NCBI RefSeq assembly: GCF_009765875.1
Contig: NZ_LMUP01000004.1
Span: 845,080-909,079, forward strand
DNA: 64,000 bases
DNA from: Pedobacter sp. L105
GTDB lineage: Bacteria > Bacteroidota > Bacteroidia > Sphingobacteriales > Sphingobacteriaceae
Direction: 5' to 3'
In this document: piece after piece, positions 54,060 to 63,552 of the stretch
How the letters are laid out: each line of letters opens with the position of its first letter
Numbering within the stretch: the first letter of the stretch is position 1
Notes under the pieces: generated by a model
Database searches by the model: none
Seen by the model: only the letters and a program-made list of their open reading frames with translations
What the model was told of the DNA's origin: nothing
Position numbers and translations under genes: made by a program

Positions 54060-56414
54060 ATGAAAACACTCAAAGTATATTCTTTTCTGCTCATCCTGCT
54101 ATTTAGCTCCTATAAAGTGAGCAGTCAGGACCTGCTCAAATATGTAGACCCCAATATAGGTACCGCACATAGCCGCTGGTTCTTTTATACCCCTGCTGCC
54201 GTACCTTATGGAATGGCCAAACTCGCTCCTTCTACCAATGGACACGAAGGAAATCCATCGGGATGGGAAGCCGTAGGTTACGACACAAGACAAAATTCAA
54301 TTGAAGGATTTGTCCATTTTCATGAATGGCAGGTTGGCGGAATAAGTTTTATGCCCACCGTTGGCCGGTTAAAAGTTAAACCCGGAGAGCTTAACGGACC
54401 TCCTGTAGGTTACCGTTCTCATTTCGATCGTAAAAATCAGGTGGCCCAGCCGGGATATTATAAAGTTTTGCTTGATGACTATAACGTTACAGCAGAGCTA
54501 ACCGCTACAAAAAGGGTAGGATTTCACCGTTATACCTTTCCTAAAACAGACAGCGCACACATCATCCTGGATATCGGTAATAAACAGGGGGAAAGTGGTG
54601 AGGTCACTGATGCAGGCATAAAAATGATTGACGATACACATTTTGAAGGTTTTGTGATCACTTATCCACAGTATTTAAGACACGATGAGCCTACAGGTAA
54701 AGTGGCGATGTTCTTTTATGGAGAATTGAGTAAAAAACCACAGGATATTGGCGCCTTCACTGCTTCAGCAATCAACCAGCATACCAAAAATGCAGAGGGA
54801 AAAGGTGCTGGTCTATTCCTGAATTACAAAACTACAGACAAAGAACAGATTGAAATTAAAGTCGGCCTTTCTTATACTTCTACAGCAAATGCCCATAAAA
54901 ACCTATTGGCAGAAGCAGCAAACCTTAACTTCGATCAGGCGAAAACCAAAGCACAGTCCGTTTGGCAACAGGAACTGGCCAGGATCAAAGTAACAGGTAC
55001 AGATGAAAACAATAAAATAAAATTCTATACAGGCTTATTCCATGGCCTGCTGGGCAGGGGAATTGCCAGTGATGTTGATGGTTCTTATCCCAAACATGGT
55101 GGACTAAGCGGTAAGTTAACCGTTACCGATCCGCAGCAGAAACCTGAATTCCTGAATACTGATGCCATCTGGGGCGGATACTGGAATATTACCCAATTGT
55201 GGTCGCTCTCCTATCCGCAATGGTATGGCAATTTTGTCAACACACAATTACAGCTGTACAGGGACAAAGGATGGTTTGGTGATGGCGTGGCCAATAGTGA
55301 ATTTGTATCCGGAGTGGGAACAAACTTTGTAGGCCTTGCTGTTGCGGCAGCTTACCAGGTGGGCATCAGAAACTATGATACCAAATTGGCTTATGAAGCC
55401 GTAAAAGCAAACGAGCTAAACTGGGTAGGAAGAGAAAAAGCCCCTGGCTCAGGAAAGCTTGATGTACAGGCTTTTGTTAAAAATGGTTATGTACCTTTTA
55501 GAGATCAGGATAAAACTGATTCAACAGGTGCGCGCTCTTCTGCTTCTCACACGCTTGAATATAGCTTCAGTGCATTTGCCGCAGCGCAAATGGCTAAATC
55601 AATGGGCAAAACCGAAGATTATAAAAAACTCATCGCCTATTCCAATGGCTGGAGAAAACTGTTAAATTCGGAAAGCAAATTTATGCAACCCAAAAATGCT
55701 GATGGCACGTTCATCGATAAATTTGATCCTTATCAGCCATGGAGAGGTTTCCAGGAAGGTAATGCCATACAATATACCTACTATGTTCCTCAGAACCCCG
55801 CCGGGCTGATCAAAGCGATCGGTAAAGATCAATTCAACAAACGCCTGGACAGCATTTTCAGCACTTCAGAAAAAGATGATTTTGGGGGCGGTAAAGAGAT
55901 TGACGCTTTCGCCGGGATCAAATCCCTGTATAACCAGGGTAACCAGCCTTGTCTGCATATCAGCTGGCTCTTTAACTTCTCTGGCAAGCCATGGTTAACG
56001 CAAAAATGGACCAGGGCTATCTGTAACGAATTTTACGGAACAGAACCTATCCATGGTTACGGATATGGCCAGGACGAAGACCAGGGACAACTGGGATCAT
56101 GGTTTGTAATGACCTCCTTAGGTTTGTTTGACGTTAAAGGCTTTACGGATGAAAGGCCGATCATTGAATTTGGCAGCCCGATGTTCAACACTGCGACCAT
56201 CCGCCTGGGTAACCAGCAGGAATTAACAGTGGAAGCAAAAAACACTTCTAAAGAAAATGTATATGTTCAGTCGGCCTCATTTAATGGAAAACCTTTAGAC
56301 AATTGCTGGTTATACCGCGATGAGCTGATGAAAGGCGGCAAACTGATATTTGTGATGGGCAATCAGCCCAATATGAAATGGGGCACCAAAGTTCCACCTC
56401 CGTCGGCACAATAA
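54060..56414 (+). CDS. GH92 family alpha-mannosidase
   Basis: A 784-residue exported exo-mannosidase (signal MKTLKVYSFLLILLFSSYKV). It starts at once with YVDPNIGTAHSRWFFYTPAAVPYGMAKLAPS, the mark of GH92 (calcium-dependent, inverting, mostly alpha-1,2-mannosidase). A later GYGQDEDQGQLGSWFVM holds the conserved acid. Length is typical. Its stop overlaps the GH76 gene by one base. Confidence 0.95.
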   Translation: MKTLKVYSFLLILLFSSYKVSSQDLLKYVDPNIGTAHSRWFFYTPAAVPYGMAKLAPSTNGHEGNPSGWEAVGYDTRQNSIEGFVHFHEWQVGGISFMPTVGRLKVKPGELNGPPVGYRSHFDRKNQVAQPGYYKVLLDDYNVTAELTATKRVGFHRYTFPKTDSAHIILDIGNKQGESGEVTDAGIKMIDDTHFEGFVITYPQYLRHDEPTGKVAMFFYGELSKKPQDIGAFTASAINQHTKNAEGKGAGLFLNYKTTDKEQIEIKVGLSYTSTANAHKNLLAEAANLNFDQAKTKAQSVWQQELARIKVTGTDENNKIKFYTGLFHGLLGRGIASDVDGSYPKHGGLSGKLTVTDPQQKPEFLNTDAIWGGYWNITQLWSLSYPQWYGNFVNTQLQLYRDKGWFGDGVANSEFVSGVGTNFVGLAVAAAYQVGIRNYDTKLAYEAVKANELNWVGREKAPGSGKLDVQAFVKNGYVPFRDQDKTDSTGARSSASHTLEYSFSAFAAAQMAKSMGKTEDYKKLIAYSNGWRKLLNSESKFMQPKNADGTFIDKFDPYQPWRGFQEGNAIQYTYYVPQNPAGLIKAIGKDQFNKRLDSIFSTSEKDDFGGGKEIDAFAGIKSLYNQGNQPCLHISWLFNFSGKPWLTQKWTRAICNEFYGTEPIHGYGYGQDEDQGQLGSWFVMTSLGLFDVKGFTDERPIIEFGSPMFNTATIRLGNQQELTVEAKNTSKENVYVQSASFNGKPLDNCWLYRDELMKGGKLIFVMGNQPNMKWGTKVPPPSAQ

Positions 56415-57646
56415 TGTATTTACTGACCAAACAGTTTCAAAAATCTGTTAAGGCTGTCGCCGTGATCCGCTACAGCCTTACCTGCTTGTTCCTGCTGTGT
56501 TTTGCCCAGAAATCATACACACAGGATTTACCAGCAGCAGATTACCTGTATAGAGCTGAATTGATCTACGCAAATGTATGGAAGGATTATCAGGCCCAGG
56601 CAAATCCCGGTTTATTTACAGAAAATTACCCATCGGCACAAAATGACTCCCTCACCTACCTTCAGGGCAGTGCGGTAAAAGAAAGGCCGGTTAGTTTCCT
56701 CTGGCCCTTATCGGGTATGTTTTCTGCAACCAACGCGCTGGTAAGTATTCCCGCTGTGAAGGAAAAATACAAACCTTACCTTATCAAAATAATCAGCAGT
56801 GTAGAGCAGTATCGTGATACTACCCGATCACCTGTGGGTTACCAGGCTTACCCGGTTAAATTTGAAAAAGCCGACCGCTATTATGACGATAACGGACTGG
56901 TTGGCATTGATGAGATGGAAGCCTATTTTAACACCAAAAACCCCTTATACCTACAGCGTGCAAAAACAGTATTCACTTTTATCATTAGCGGATGGGATGA
57001 CCAGTTGGGTGGAGGTGTAAGCTGGCTGGAAGGACACCGGGATCAAAAACCTGCATGTAGCAATGGAATGGCAGCACTAGTAGCACTAAAGATATATCAG
57101 GCAACTAAAGACCCCCATTACTTAAACTGGGGAGAAAAATTTTATGGCTGGATGTATGAGCATTTAAGGGATTCCTCGGGAGTATATGACAATGATATCA
57201 AACCAGACGGAAAAGTAAATAAAACCTTCTGGACCTATAACTCCGGCTCCATGCTTGAAGCATCTGTATTGCTATATCAATTCACGGGGAACAAATTATA
57301 CCTCAAACAAGCTCAGCAACTGGCAATAAGTACCTACACACAGTTTAAATCAGCCAGTCCTGATAGCCCTTTGTTATTTAAAATCGACCTTCCATGGTTT
57401 GTAACTATACTTTTTAGAGGTTACGAAGCTTTATATCTGCAGGATGGAAACAAGCAGTATATCACAGCCGTTGAAAAAGACCTTAACTATGCCTGGCAGC
57501 ACTCCCGCGATCAATATGGGTTGCTTACCCACAGCTGGAAACCTAACCCTGCAGACCTAAAAAAACCAAAATGGCTGCTGGATGAAAACTGTATTGCTGA
57601 ATTATATGCGCGACTTTATAGGTTAAAAGATCATTCGGCAAATTAA
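56414..57646 (+). CDS. GH76-like alpha-1,6-mannanase
   Basis: A 410-residue protein with an N-terminal signal region (about 15-38, LTCLFLLCFAQKSYTQ) and an (alpha/alpha)6 GH76 domain. The catalytic Asp pair is seen in DRYYDDNGLVGIDEM (about 145); WLEGHRDQKPACSNGMAAL is the second conserved part. GH76 enzymes cut the alpha-1,6 backbone of yeast-type mannan. ATG 56414 is coupled to the GH92 stop (TAATG). Confidence 0.9.
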   Translation: MYLLTKQFQKSVKAVAVIRYSLTCLFLLCFAQKSYTQDLPAADYLYRAELIYANVWKDYQAQANPGLFTENYPSAQNDSLTYLQGSAVKERPVSFLWPLSGMFSATNALVSIPAVKEKYKPYLIKIISSVEQYRDTTRSPVGYQAYPVKFEKADRYYDDNGLVGIDEMEAYFNTKNPLYLQRAKTVFTFIISGWDDQLGGGVSWLEGHRDQKPACSNGMAALVALKIYQATKDPHYLNWGEKFYGWMYEHLRDSSGVYDNDIKPDGKVNKTFWTYNSGSMLEASVLLYQFTGNKLYLKQAQQLAISTYTQFKSASPDSPLLFKIDLPWFVTILFRGYEALYLQDGNKQYITAVEKDLNYAWQHSRDQYGLLTHSWKPNPADLKKPKWLLDENCIAELYARLYRLKDHSAN

Positions 57647-57726
57647 AATACTGTCTGTTAGCTTTAAAATTCATTTATAATATTACAAGGTGATTGCATA
57701 TATCCCTTAAATATTTTGCAATTTTA

Positions 57727-57732
57727 GGAGGT
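57727..57732 (+). promoter_or_regulatory. Strong Shine-Dalgarno site
   Basis: AGGAGG followed by TGA, 10 bases before ATG 57743. A full SD is rare in this window and decides the start of the AraC gene. Confidence 0.65.
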
Positions 57733-57742
57733 GAAAAAGAAC

Positions 57743-58657
57743 ATGTCTATTCTGGAATTCTATGATTATCTGAAAATCGGCAGACCTGATGTGATTATCC
57801 CAAGCTCGGCTTCAAATGTTCATGAAGGACATTTTAATGTTTTTAAGAGAATTGGTAGTTGTGCACTCAATTCAGCTCCTTATAACAGGAAAGATTTTTA
57901 TAAGATCACTTTAGTTATCGGTAAGGGAGTATTAAACTACCCTAAACAAAAAATTATAGTGGATGGATCCGCATTGCTGATCAATAACCCGATTACCCCT
58001 TATTCCTGGGAAACCACTTCTTCCAACCAATCCGGCTATTTCTGCCTTTTCAATGAAAGTTTTATCAGGGAACGGACAGAACCTTTTAAAGATTCATTAC
58101 TATCAAAGATCCACGAAAACCCGGTTTTATTACTCAATGAAACACAGGTTAAAGATATCACCCTTATTTTTGAAAGGATGATGGGTATGATGGAAGATGA
58201 CTATTCTTTTAAAAACGACCTGCTTCAAACTTATGTAAAGCTGCTGATTCATAGTGCCATAAAAATACTTCCAAAAGAAGCTCATGACAATGTGCACAAT
58301 GCCTCAACCAGGATTTCTAACCTTTTCTTTGAATTACTGGAAAGCCAGTTCCCCATAAACACCACAGACGATATCATTGTACTGCGTACAGCAAATGATT
58401 TCGCAGAGCGATTGAATATCCACGTGAACCATTTGAACCATGCGGTAAAGGAACTGACCGGAAAAACAACTTCAGAACATATTTCCGGAAGGATGGCCGA
58501 CGAGGCGATTGCTTTACTGAGGCATACGGAATGGAACATCTCAGAGATAGGCTATTGCCTTGGCTTTGAATATCCTGCTAACTTTAATATTTTCTTTAAG
58601 CGCCAGACGATGGCTTCTCCGAGATCATTCAGGCAGCTTCAGAACCAGGAAATGTAA
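57743..58657 (+). CDS. AraC family regulator after the mannosidase genes
   Basis: A 304-residue AraC protein with an N-terminal cupin-like domain and C-terminal double HTH (LNIHVNHLNHAVKELTGKTT, then ISEIGYCLGFEYPANFNIFF). ATG 57743 is selected because a full AGGAGG (57727-57732) lies at good distance; GTG 57731 overlaps that site. A perfect hairpin follows the stop. Confidence 0.92.
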   Translation: MSILEFYDYLKIGRPDVIIPSSASNVHEGHFNVFKRIGSCALNSAPYNRKDFYKITLVIGKGVLNYPKQKIIVDGSALLINNPITPYSWETTSSNQSGYFCLFNESFIRERTEPFKDSLLSKIHENPVLLLNETQVKDITLIFERMMGMMEDDYSFKNDLLQTYVKLLIHSAIKILPKEAHDNVHNASTRISNLFFELLESQFPINTTDDIIVLRTANDFAERLNIHVNHLNHAVKELTGKTTSEHISGRMADEAIALLRHTEWNISEIGYCLGFEYPANFNIFFKRQTMASPRSFRQLQNQEM

Positions 58658-58668
58658 AACATAAATCA

Positions 58669-58697
58669 GGAGGTTATCACAAATTGTGATAACCTCC
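58669..58697. terminator. Hairpin between convergent AraC and SusD genes
   Basis: GGAGGTTATCACA (58669-58681) pairs perfectly with TGTGATAACCTCC (58685-58697) over a 3-base loop. Neither flank has a long T tract. Position between convergent genes fits bidirectional termination. Confidence 0.75.
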
Positions 58698-58704
58698 CTG
58701 TAAA

Positions 58705-60189
58705 TTAATAACCGGGATTCTGTTTCAAAGATGTATTGGCATTCAGTGCACTGGTAGGTATAGGGAACAAAAGACGGAAAGAAGGAACAGCAGGAGCAAA
58801 ATCATGCGCCAGCAGGAAAGTATTAAACCTGATCATATCCTGTCTGCGGTGCCCTTCCCAGCTGAGCTCCACCCCACGTTCATTATACACATCATTCAGT
58901 GTTGGATTTGCAGCCAGCGCGGCCAATCCTGCCCGCTGCCTTACCTGATCTACAAAAGGTTTAGCTGCCCCGGCATTTCCCAGGCGGACATTACATTCTG
59001 CCTGCATCAGTAAAATATCCGCATAACGGTAAATAGGGAAGTCATTTGACTCTCCGCTTCCATCCTGCGGCGGAACCGGATAAAACTTGACATCCCTTAT
59101 TCCTTCTGTAGGCCCTGCCCCGGGGTTATCCAGTGAATTTACATCCAGCGTATAAGTTACACCCCCGGGCTGCGGCCCCACCAGGAATTGTTTTTTCCTG
59201 ATATCATTATCGGCAAAAGTATTATAAAAATTGTGGGGCACAATAGTTCCGTTCCAGCCGCTAAAGCCAAACATGGCAACACCATTGGGGCCGTTTACAC
59301 TTCTCAGCGCATAGATATTACGTGAAATGATATTTTCAGTGACATAGATAGCCAGTATGGTTTCATCATCAGGGCACCTGTCACCAAACAATTCATAGTA
59401 CTGATAACCCAGCGGACTTGCCGCATTGGCTGCCCCGGGATGCAGCGTATATCCTGCAGTTGCTATTTTATTGCAAGCCGCAAGGCATTCGTTCCATTTT
59501 GCAGTGCCGGTATAAACTTCGGCATTTAAATAAACCTTGGCCAGTAAAGCATATCCTGCCCATTTATTAAACCTTCCGTAATAAGTCCCTCCCTTTGTTT
59601 CTGACAGCAGATCTACGTTTTCGGTGAGTTCTTTTACAATGAAATTGAACACCTCAGCTCTGCTGGACTGAGGGATCTTATCCACGGTAATATTGTTATC
59701 CGTATAAAAAGGAACTGAACCGAAATCATCAATCAGCAGGTAATAGAAAAACGCGCGCAGCACTTTTGCTTCCGCGATCTTTGAGGCATCTGCTTTCGAC
59801 TGCTGGAGCTGATCGACAGCGAGGTTAGCGGTATATACCGATTTATACAGCCAGGTCCAGGTATTTCCTACAATGGTAGCGCTGGGCAGCCACTGCCGCA
59901 GGTAAAGCTGTGCAAAATCCAGCTGCCAGTCGCCCGTGTTCCTGTGCGGGATCACCTGCTCATCAGAAGACATCGTATTCAGGTCGTACCAGCAGTTATC
60001 TGCACCGGCATATCCTACACCCCAGTTACCGGCAATCTGCGAATATACATTGGCCAGCGCCACATCGGCTCCCTTTGCAGAAGCATAAAAGTCGGCCGCA
60101 GGGTATTTATCGTATACATTTTCATTTACCTTTTTGCAGCTTTGTGTGCCCAGGCATAAAATCAAAATGCTTGTTATTATTTTCTTCAT
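58705..60189 (-). CDS. SusD/RagB-type nutrient-binding lipoprotein
   Basis: A 494-residue surface lipoprotein with a lipobox ending in SC (LGTQSC, Cys 18), the SusD start (YPAADFYASAKGADVALANV), TPR-like helices, the VLRAFFYYLLIDDFGSVPF segment and a C-terminal NPGY as in nearly all family members. It caps the SusC channel and binds glycan. It is seven bases after the SusC gene. Confidence 0.96.
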   Translation of the reverse strand: MKKIITSILILCLGTQSCKKVNENVYDKYPAADFYASAKGADVALANVYSQIAGNWGVGYAGADNCWYDLNTMSSDEQVIPHRNTGDWQLDFAQLYLRQWLPSATIVGNTWTWLYKSVYTANLAVDQLQQSKADASKIAEAKVLRAFFYYLLIDDFGSVPFYTDNNITVDKIPQSSRAEVFNFIVKELTENVDLLSETKGGTYYGRFNKWAGYALLAKVYLNAEVYTGTAKWNECLAACNKIATAGYTLHPGAANAASPLGYQYYELFGDRCPDDETILAIYVTENIISRNIYALRSVNGPNGVAMFGFSGWNGTIVPHNFYNTFADNDIRKKQFLVGPQPGGVTYTLDVNSLDNPGAGPTEGIRDVKFYPVPPQDGSGESNDFPIYRYADILLMQAECNVRLGNAGAAKPFVDQVRQRAGLAALAANPTLNDVYNERGVELSWEGHRRQDMIRFNTFLLAHDFAPAVPSFRLLFPIPTSALNANTSLKQNPGY

Positions 60190-60196
60190 TTCCTTT

Positions 60197-63166
60197 TTAT
60201 TTTAAGACCACATTTAAGCCAATCGAAAAAGTCCTGGTACGGGGATAAATTCCATTGTCAACACCCGAACTGGTACCGCCATCTGCGGCTAGCTCCGGAT
60301 CTATACCCGAATATTTAGTGATCACCAGCAGGTTGCTTCCGGTAAGTGATACACGCAGCGAACTGATGTATTTTATCCGTTCTGTTTTGATCCGGTAACC
60401 GAAGGAAATATTTTCCCAGCGCAGAAAGGCGCCGCTTTCCAGCCATTGGTCTGACGCATATTGTGAAGTATAGATCCCAAGTGGCACAGCACTTTCCAGC
60501 ACATTTGCCTTACCCAGGTTTTCAAAATAACTGAGGTTAGACCGTAAAGTATTATAGATCTTGTTACCTCCCGAACCACGCCACACCATAGATGCATCAA
60601 AGTTCTTATAGCTGAAAGTAGGTGTAAACGCATAGGTATATTTGGGTATGGCAGAACCTTCAATCACCCTGTCCGGACTTTGGTTTCCCTGGTCGATAAT
60701 GCCATCTTTGTTCTGGTCAACCACCGTTTCTGCATTGGCGGCATCTTTACCCGAGTGCTGCAAAATATAAAACGTACCTATTGGCTGTCCCTTAATCAGG
60801 TAGGCATTGGTTACTACGCCAGTTGGCCCCCAGGAAACATAATTGGTGTTTAGCGGCACTCCATTGATGCTGCCACTTAGATTCAGCACCTTATTCTTCA
60901 ATAAAGAAGCATTTCCCCCAATGGTCAGCAGGGTATTGGTTGTTTTGATCAGCTGATAACTAAGCGTTAGCTCCAGTCCCTTATTCAGTATACTGCCTAC
61001 ATTGGCGGCAATACTTGGATAGGGATAAGGTGGCTGGGGAACGGTATAATTAAACAATAAATTGCTGGTAGTGGCGGTATAAGCGTCAATGGTACCATTA
61101 AGGCGGTTCTTCAAAAAGCCAAAGTCTATCCCGATGTTTGTCTGCTTACGTGTTTCCCAACGCAGATCAGGGTTTGCATTCTGGCTAACTACAAAATTAC
61201 TGATCGGGCTGCCACCAAAATAAGTAACACCGGCAGATCCTACTAACTGTAGAGAGCTCTGCGGGCTTAAGCCTTGCTGATTTCCCGTTACACCATAACC
61301 TCCGCGCAATTTTAGGTTGCTAAAAATCTCCTGATCTTTCATAAAAGGCTCCTGATCTATACGCCAGGCTACCGATGCGGAAGGGAAATTTCCCCATTTA
61401 TGGTTTGCCCCAAAAACAGAAGACCCGTCTCTCCTGAAACTTGCCGTAAACAAATACCTGCCGAGGTAAGAATAATTTACACGGCCAAGGAAGGAAACCA
61501 GGTGCCTGTCGTTTTTGTAAGAAGTGATATCACCCGGCGTAACCTTACTCAGGTCGCCGAGTTGCAAGGCGTTAAAAGTAGCGATATCATTCACAAAACC
61601 CTTAGCCTGCGCAAAGTTCCCGTTATAGGTCTGCCCCTGTTCTTCATAAACAGCGATTGCATCCACATGATGATCCCCAAAATCTTCTTTATAATTCAGG
61701 CTGAGGTCCATTAACTTTTCATCATTATGATAGTTATTGATATTGGCTATACCCTGGTTATCAATTGCTGTTTGTACGGTTGAGGCTACCGGCAAATAAT
61801 AACCGCTATTTCCGTCCACCTTTCTCCAGCTGCCAAACCATCCGGCAGTTAAACCCTTAAACAGTTTTAAATCAGCACGTAAACTACCAAACAAATTATC
61901 AACCTTGGTTTCATTAACCACGGTATTGGCAACTGCCAGGGGATTGATATACTGGAAAACATTGGGATCTGTATAATAACTTCCATCGGCGTTATAGACC
62001 GGATCCGTTGGCCGCGCCACATAAGCATTACTAATCAGGTTAGAGGTAAAACTTGCCCTTCCAATCCCCGTAGGACTGTAATTGGCATCATTGATCCCGC
62101 TATTCAGATTCATCGTCAGGGTAAGGTTATCACCCAATGCCTTTTGTGTAGCTTGAATACGGCCGATGTAATTTTTATAATTGGAGTGGATTACTGTACC
62201 ATTTTGCAGGATAGCCGCCAGGGATGCCCTGTAATTAAAGCCGTTTGCCCCTCCGCCAAAGGCCAGTGTATGGTTTTGTGTAAAGCCAGTCCGGGTAAGC
62301 AGGTCGTACCAATCGGTATTGGCACCATGATCTGTGGATGCCGGAACACTATAAAGCTGCGCCTGTTGCTTCCACTCATCTGCATTTAACTCTTTCAGCT
62401 TTCTGGGAATAACATCTACAGAATTATTGGTCGTGTACTCTATACTGCTTGTACCCGCTTTATTCTTCTTTGTCGTCACGATGATCACTCCCGGAGCTCC
62501 GCGGGAACCATAGATGGCCGTCGCTGATGCATCTTTCAGCACATCTACAGACTCAATCTCACTTGGTGGTACCTGTCCCAGCAGATCCATATTTCCCTGT
62601 ACACCATCCACTACCACCAGTGGGTCGTTACCACCAATCAATGAAGTGATACCCCTGATACGCACACTTGGTGCGGTACCCGGCTCACTGCCCGTCTGGG
62701 TAACATTTACACCCGCAGCCTTACCTGCCAGTTGTTGCAAAGGGTTGGTTATAGGCCCCGGGTTGAGGTCTTTACTGGAAATGGTAGCTACTGCTCCCGT
62801 CAGGTCAGATTTTTTCACTGTTCCATAACCAACTACCACCACGTCAGATAGCGACCTTGCATTTGGATTTAAGGATACCGTTAATGGCTGATTGGCCCTG
62901 ATCACCTTTTCTATGGCATCATAACCAACAAAGCTGATAGATAACGTTAACGTTTTCAGGTTAGGGTTCTGAATTTGAAAGGCACCATCTTTGTCAGAAA
63001 TAGCCGACTGGTTGGTTTCTTTAATCAAAATAGAAGCGCCTGGTAAAGGGAGGTTTCGTTCATCAACTACTTTACCCGTAAAAACATTTTTCTGGGCAAA
63101 CAGCGTGAATGAAAAAAAGAGTAAAAGTAAAGTCAGGCCATACTTGTACAAGTAAAGTTTGTTCAT
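60197..63166 (-). CDS. SusC/RagA-type TonB-linked outer-membrane protein
   Basis: A 989-residue transporter: signal peptide, carboxypeptidase-regulatory domain (about 28-105, GKVVDERNLPLPGASILI), the SusC mark DVVVVGYGTVKKSDLTGAV, plug and barrel ending SIGLNVVLK. With SusD it imports oligosaccharides. The pair lies between the alpha-mannan genes and a divergent GH13 amylase, so the glycan could be either. Confidence 0.96.
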   Translation of the reverse strand: MNKLYLYKYGLTLLLLFFSFTLFAQKNVFTGKVVDERNLPLPGASILIKETNQSAISDKDGAFQIQNPNLKTLTLSISFVGYDAIEKVIRANQPLTVSLNPNARSLSDVVVVGYGTVKKSDLTGAVATISSKDLNPGPITNPLQQLAGKAAGVNVTQTGSEPGTAPSVRIRGITSLIGGNDPLVVVDGVQGNMDLLGQVPPSEIESVDVLKDASATAIYGSRGAPGVIIVTTKKNKAGTSSIEYTTNNSVDVIPRKLKELNADEWKQQAQLYSVPASTDHGANTDWYDLLTRTGFTQNHTLAFGGGANGFNYRASLAAILQNGTVIHSNYKNYIGRIQATQKALGDNLTLTMNLNSGINDANYSPTGIGRASFTSNLISNAYVARPTDPVYNADGSYYTDPNVFQYINPLAVANTVVNETKVDNLFGSLRADLKLFKGLTAGWFGSWRKVDGNSGYYLPVASTVQTAIDNQGIANINNYHNDEKLMDLSLNYKEDFGDHHVDAIAVYEEQGQTYNGNFAQAKGFVNDIATFNALQLGDLSKVTPGDITSYKNDRHLVSFLGRVNYSYLGRYLFTASFRRDGSSVFGANHKWGNFPSASVAWRIDQEPFMKDQEIFSNLKLRGGYGVTGNQQGLSPQSSLQLVGSAGVTYFGGSPISNFVVSQNANPDLRWETRKQTNIGIDFGFLKNRLNGTIDAYTATTSNLLFNYTVPQPPYPYPSIAANVGSILNKGLELTLSYQLIKTTNTLLTIGGNASLLKNKVLNLSGSINGVPLNTNYVSWGPTGVVTNAYLIKGQPIGTFYILQHSGKDAANAETVVDQNKDGIIDQGNQSPDRVIEGSAIPKYTYAFTPTFSYKNFDASMVWRGSGGNKIYNTLRSNLSYFENLGKANVLESAVPLGIYTSQYASDQWLESGAFLRWENISFGYRIKTERIKYISSLRVSLTGSNLLVITKYSGIDPELAADGGTSSGVDNGIYPRTRTFSIGLNVVLK

Positions 63167-63308
63167 ATAGATTTGGTTTAATTTGGTAAAGACACCAACT
63201 GTAGGCCGGTATTTTCACCAAAGTAAAAGAGCTTTATTGCCTTAATCAATAACCTGAAAAGTCAATATTAAAAATATATCACAGTTACTAATATAAAAAA
63301 CTGAAAAA

Positions 63309-63338
63309 CAAATACTTACATAAATATTGACGACAAAA
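63309..63338 (-). promoter_or_regulatory. Candidate promoter of the SusCD operon
   Basis: Minus strand TTTTG (63338-63334), a 19-base spacer and TATTTG (63314-63309). It fits spacing well and the -7 partially. The leader would be about 135 bases. Confidence 0.4.
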
Positions 63339-63552
63339 TATATAGATAATTTAAGCTGCGGAAATTTGCCTCTAATTTTTAAATGGATAGGCGACGGCAA
63401 TATTTGTTAATATTTAACTGACCAAACCTATCATATAACCAATTAGAATTCAACAGATTAAAAACAATCATTGGCACAAAAATCTATATATGCTAAGAAT
63501 TACATTGATTTTCTTCTCGCCGAATAGGTAACTTGTGGAATAATTTAATCCA
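63339..63552. other. Rest of the divergent SusC-GH13 gap
   Basis: No ORF. With the SusC leader the whole gap is 386 bases. It is A/T-rich; a weak promoter-like TTG with TAACTTGT downstream (near 63500-63540) could serve the GH13 gene. No palindrome stands out. Confidence 0.4.
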
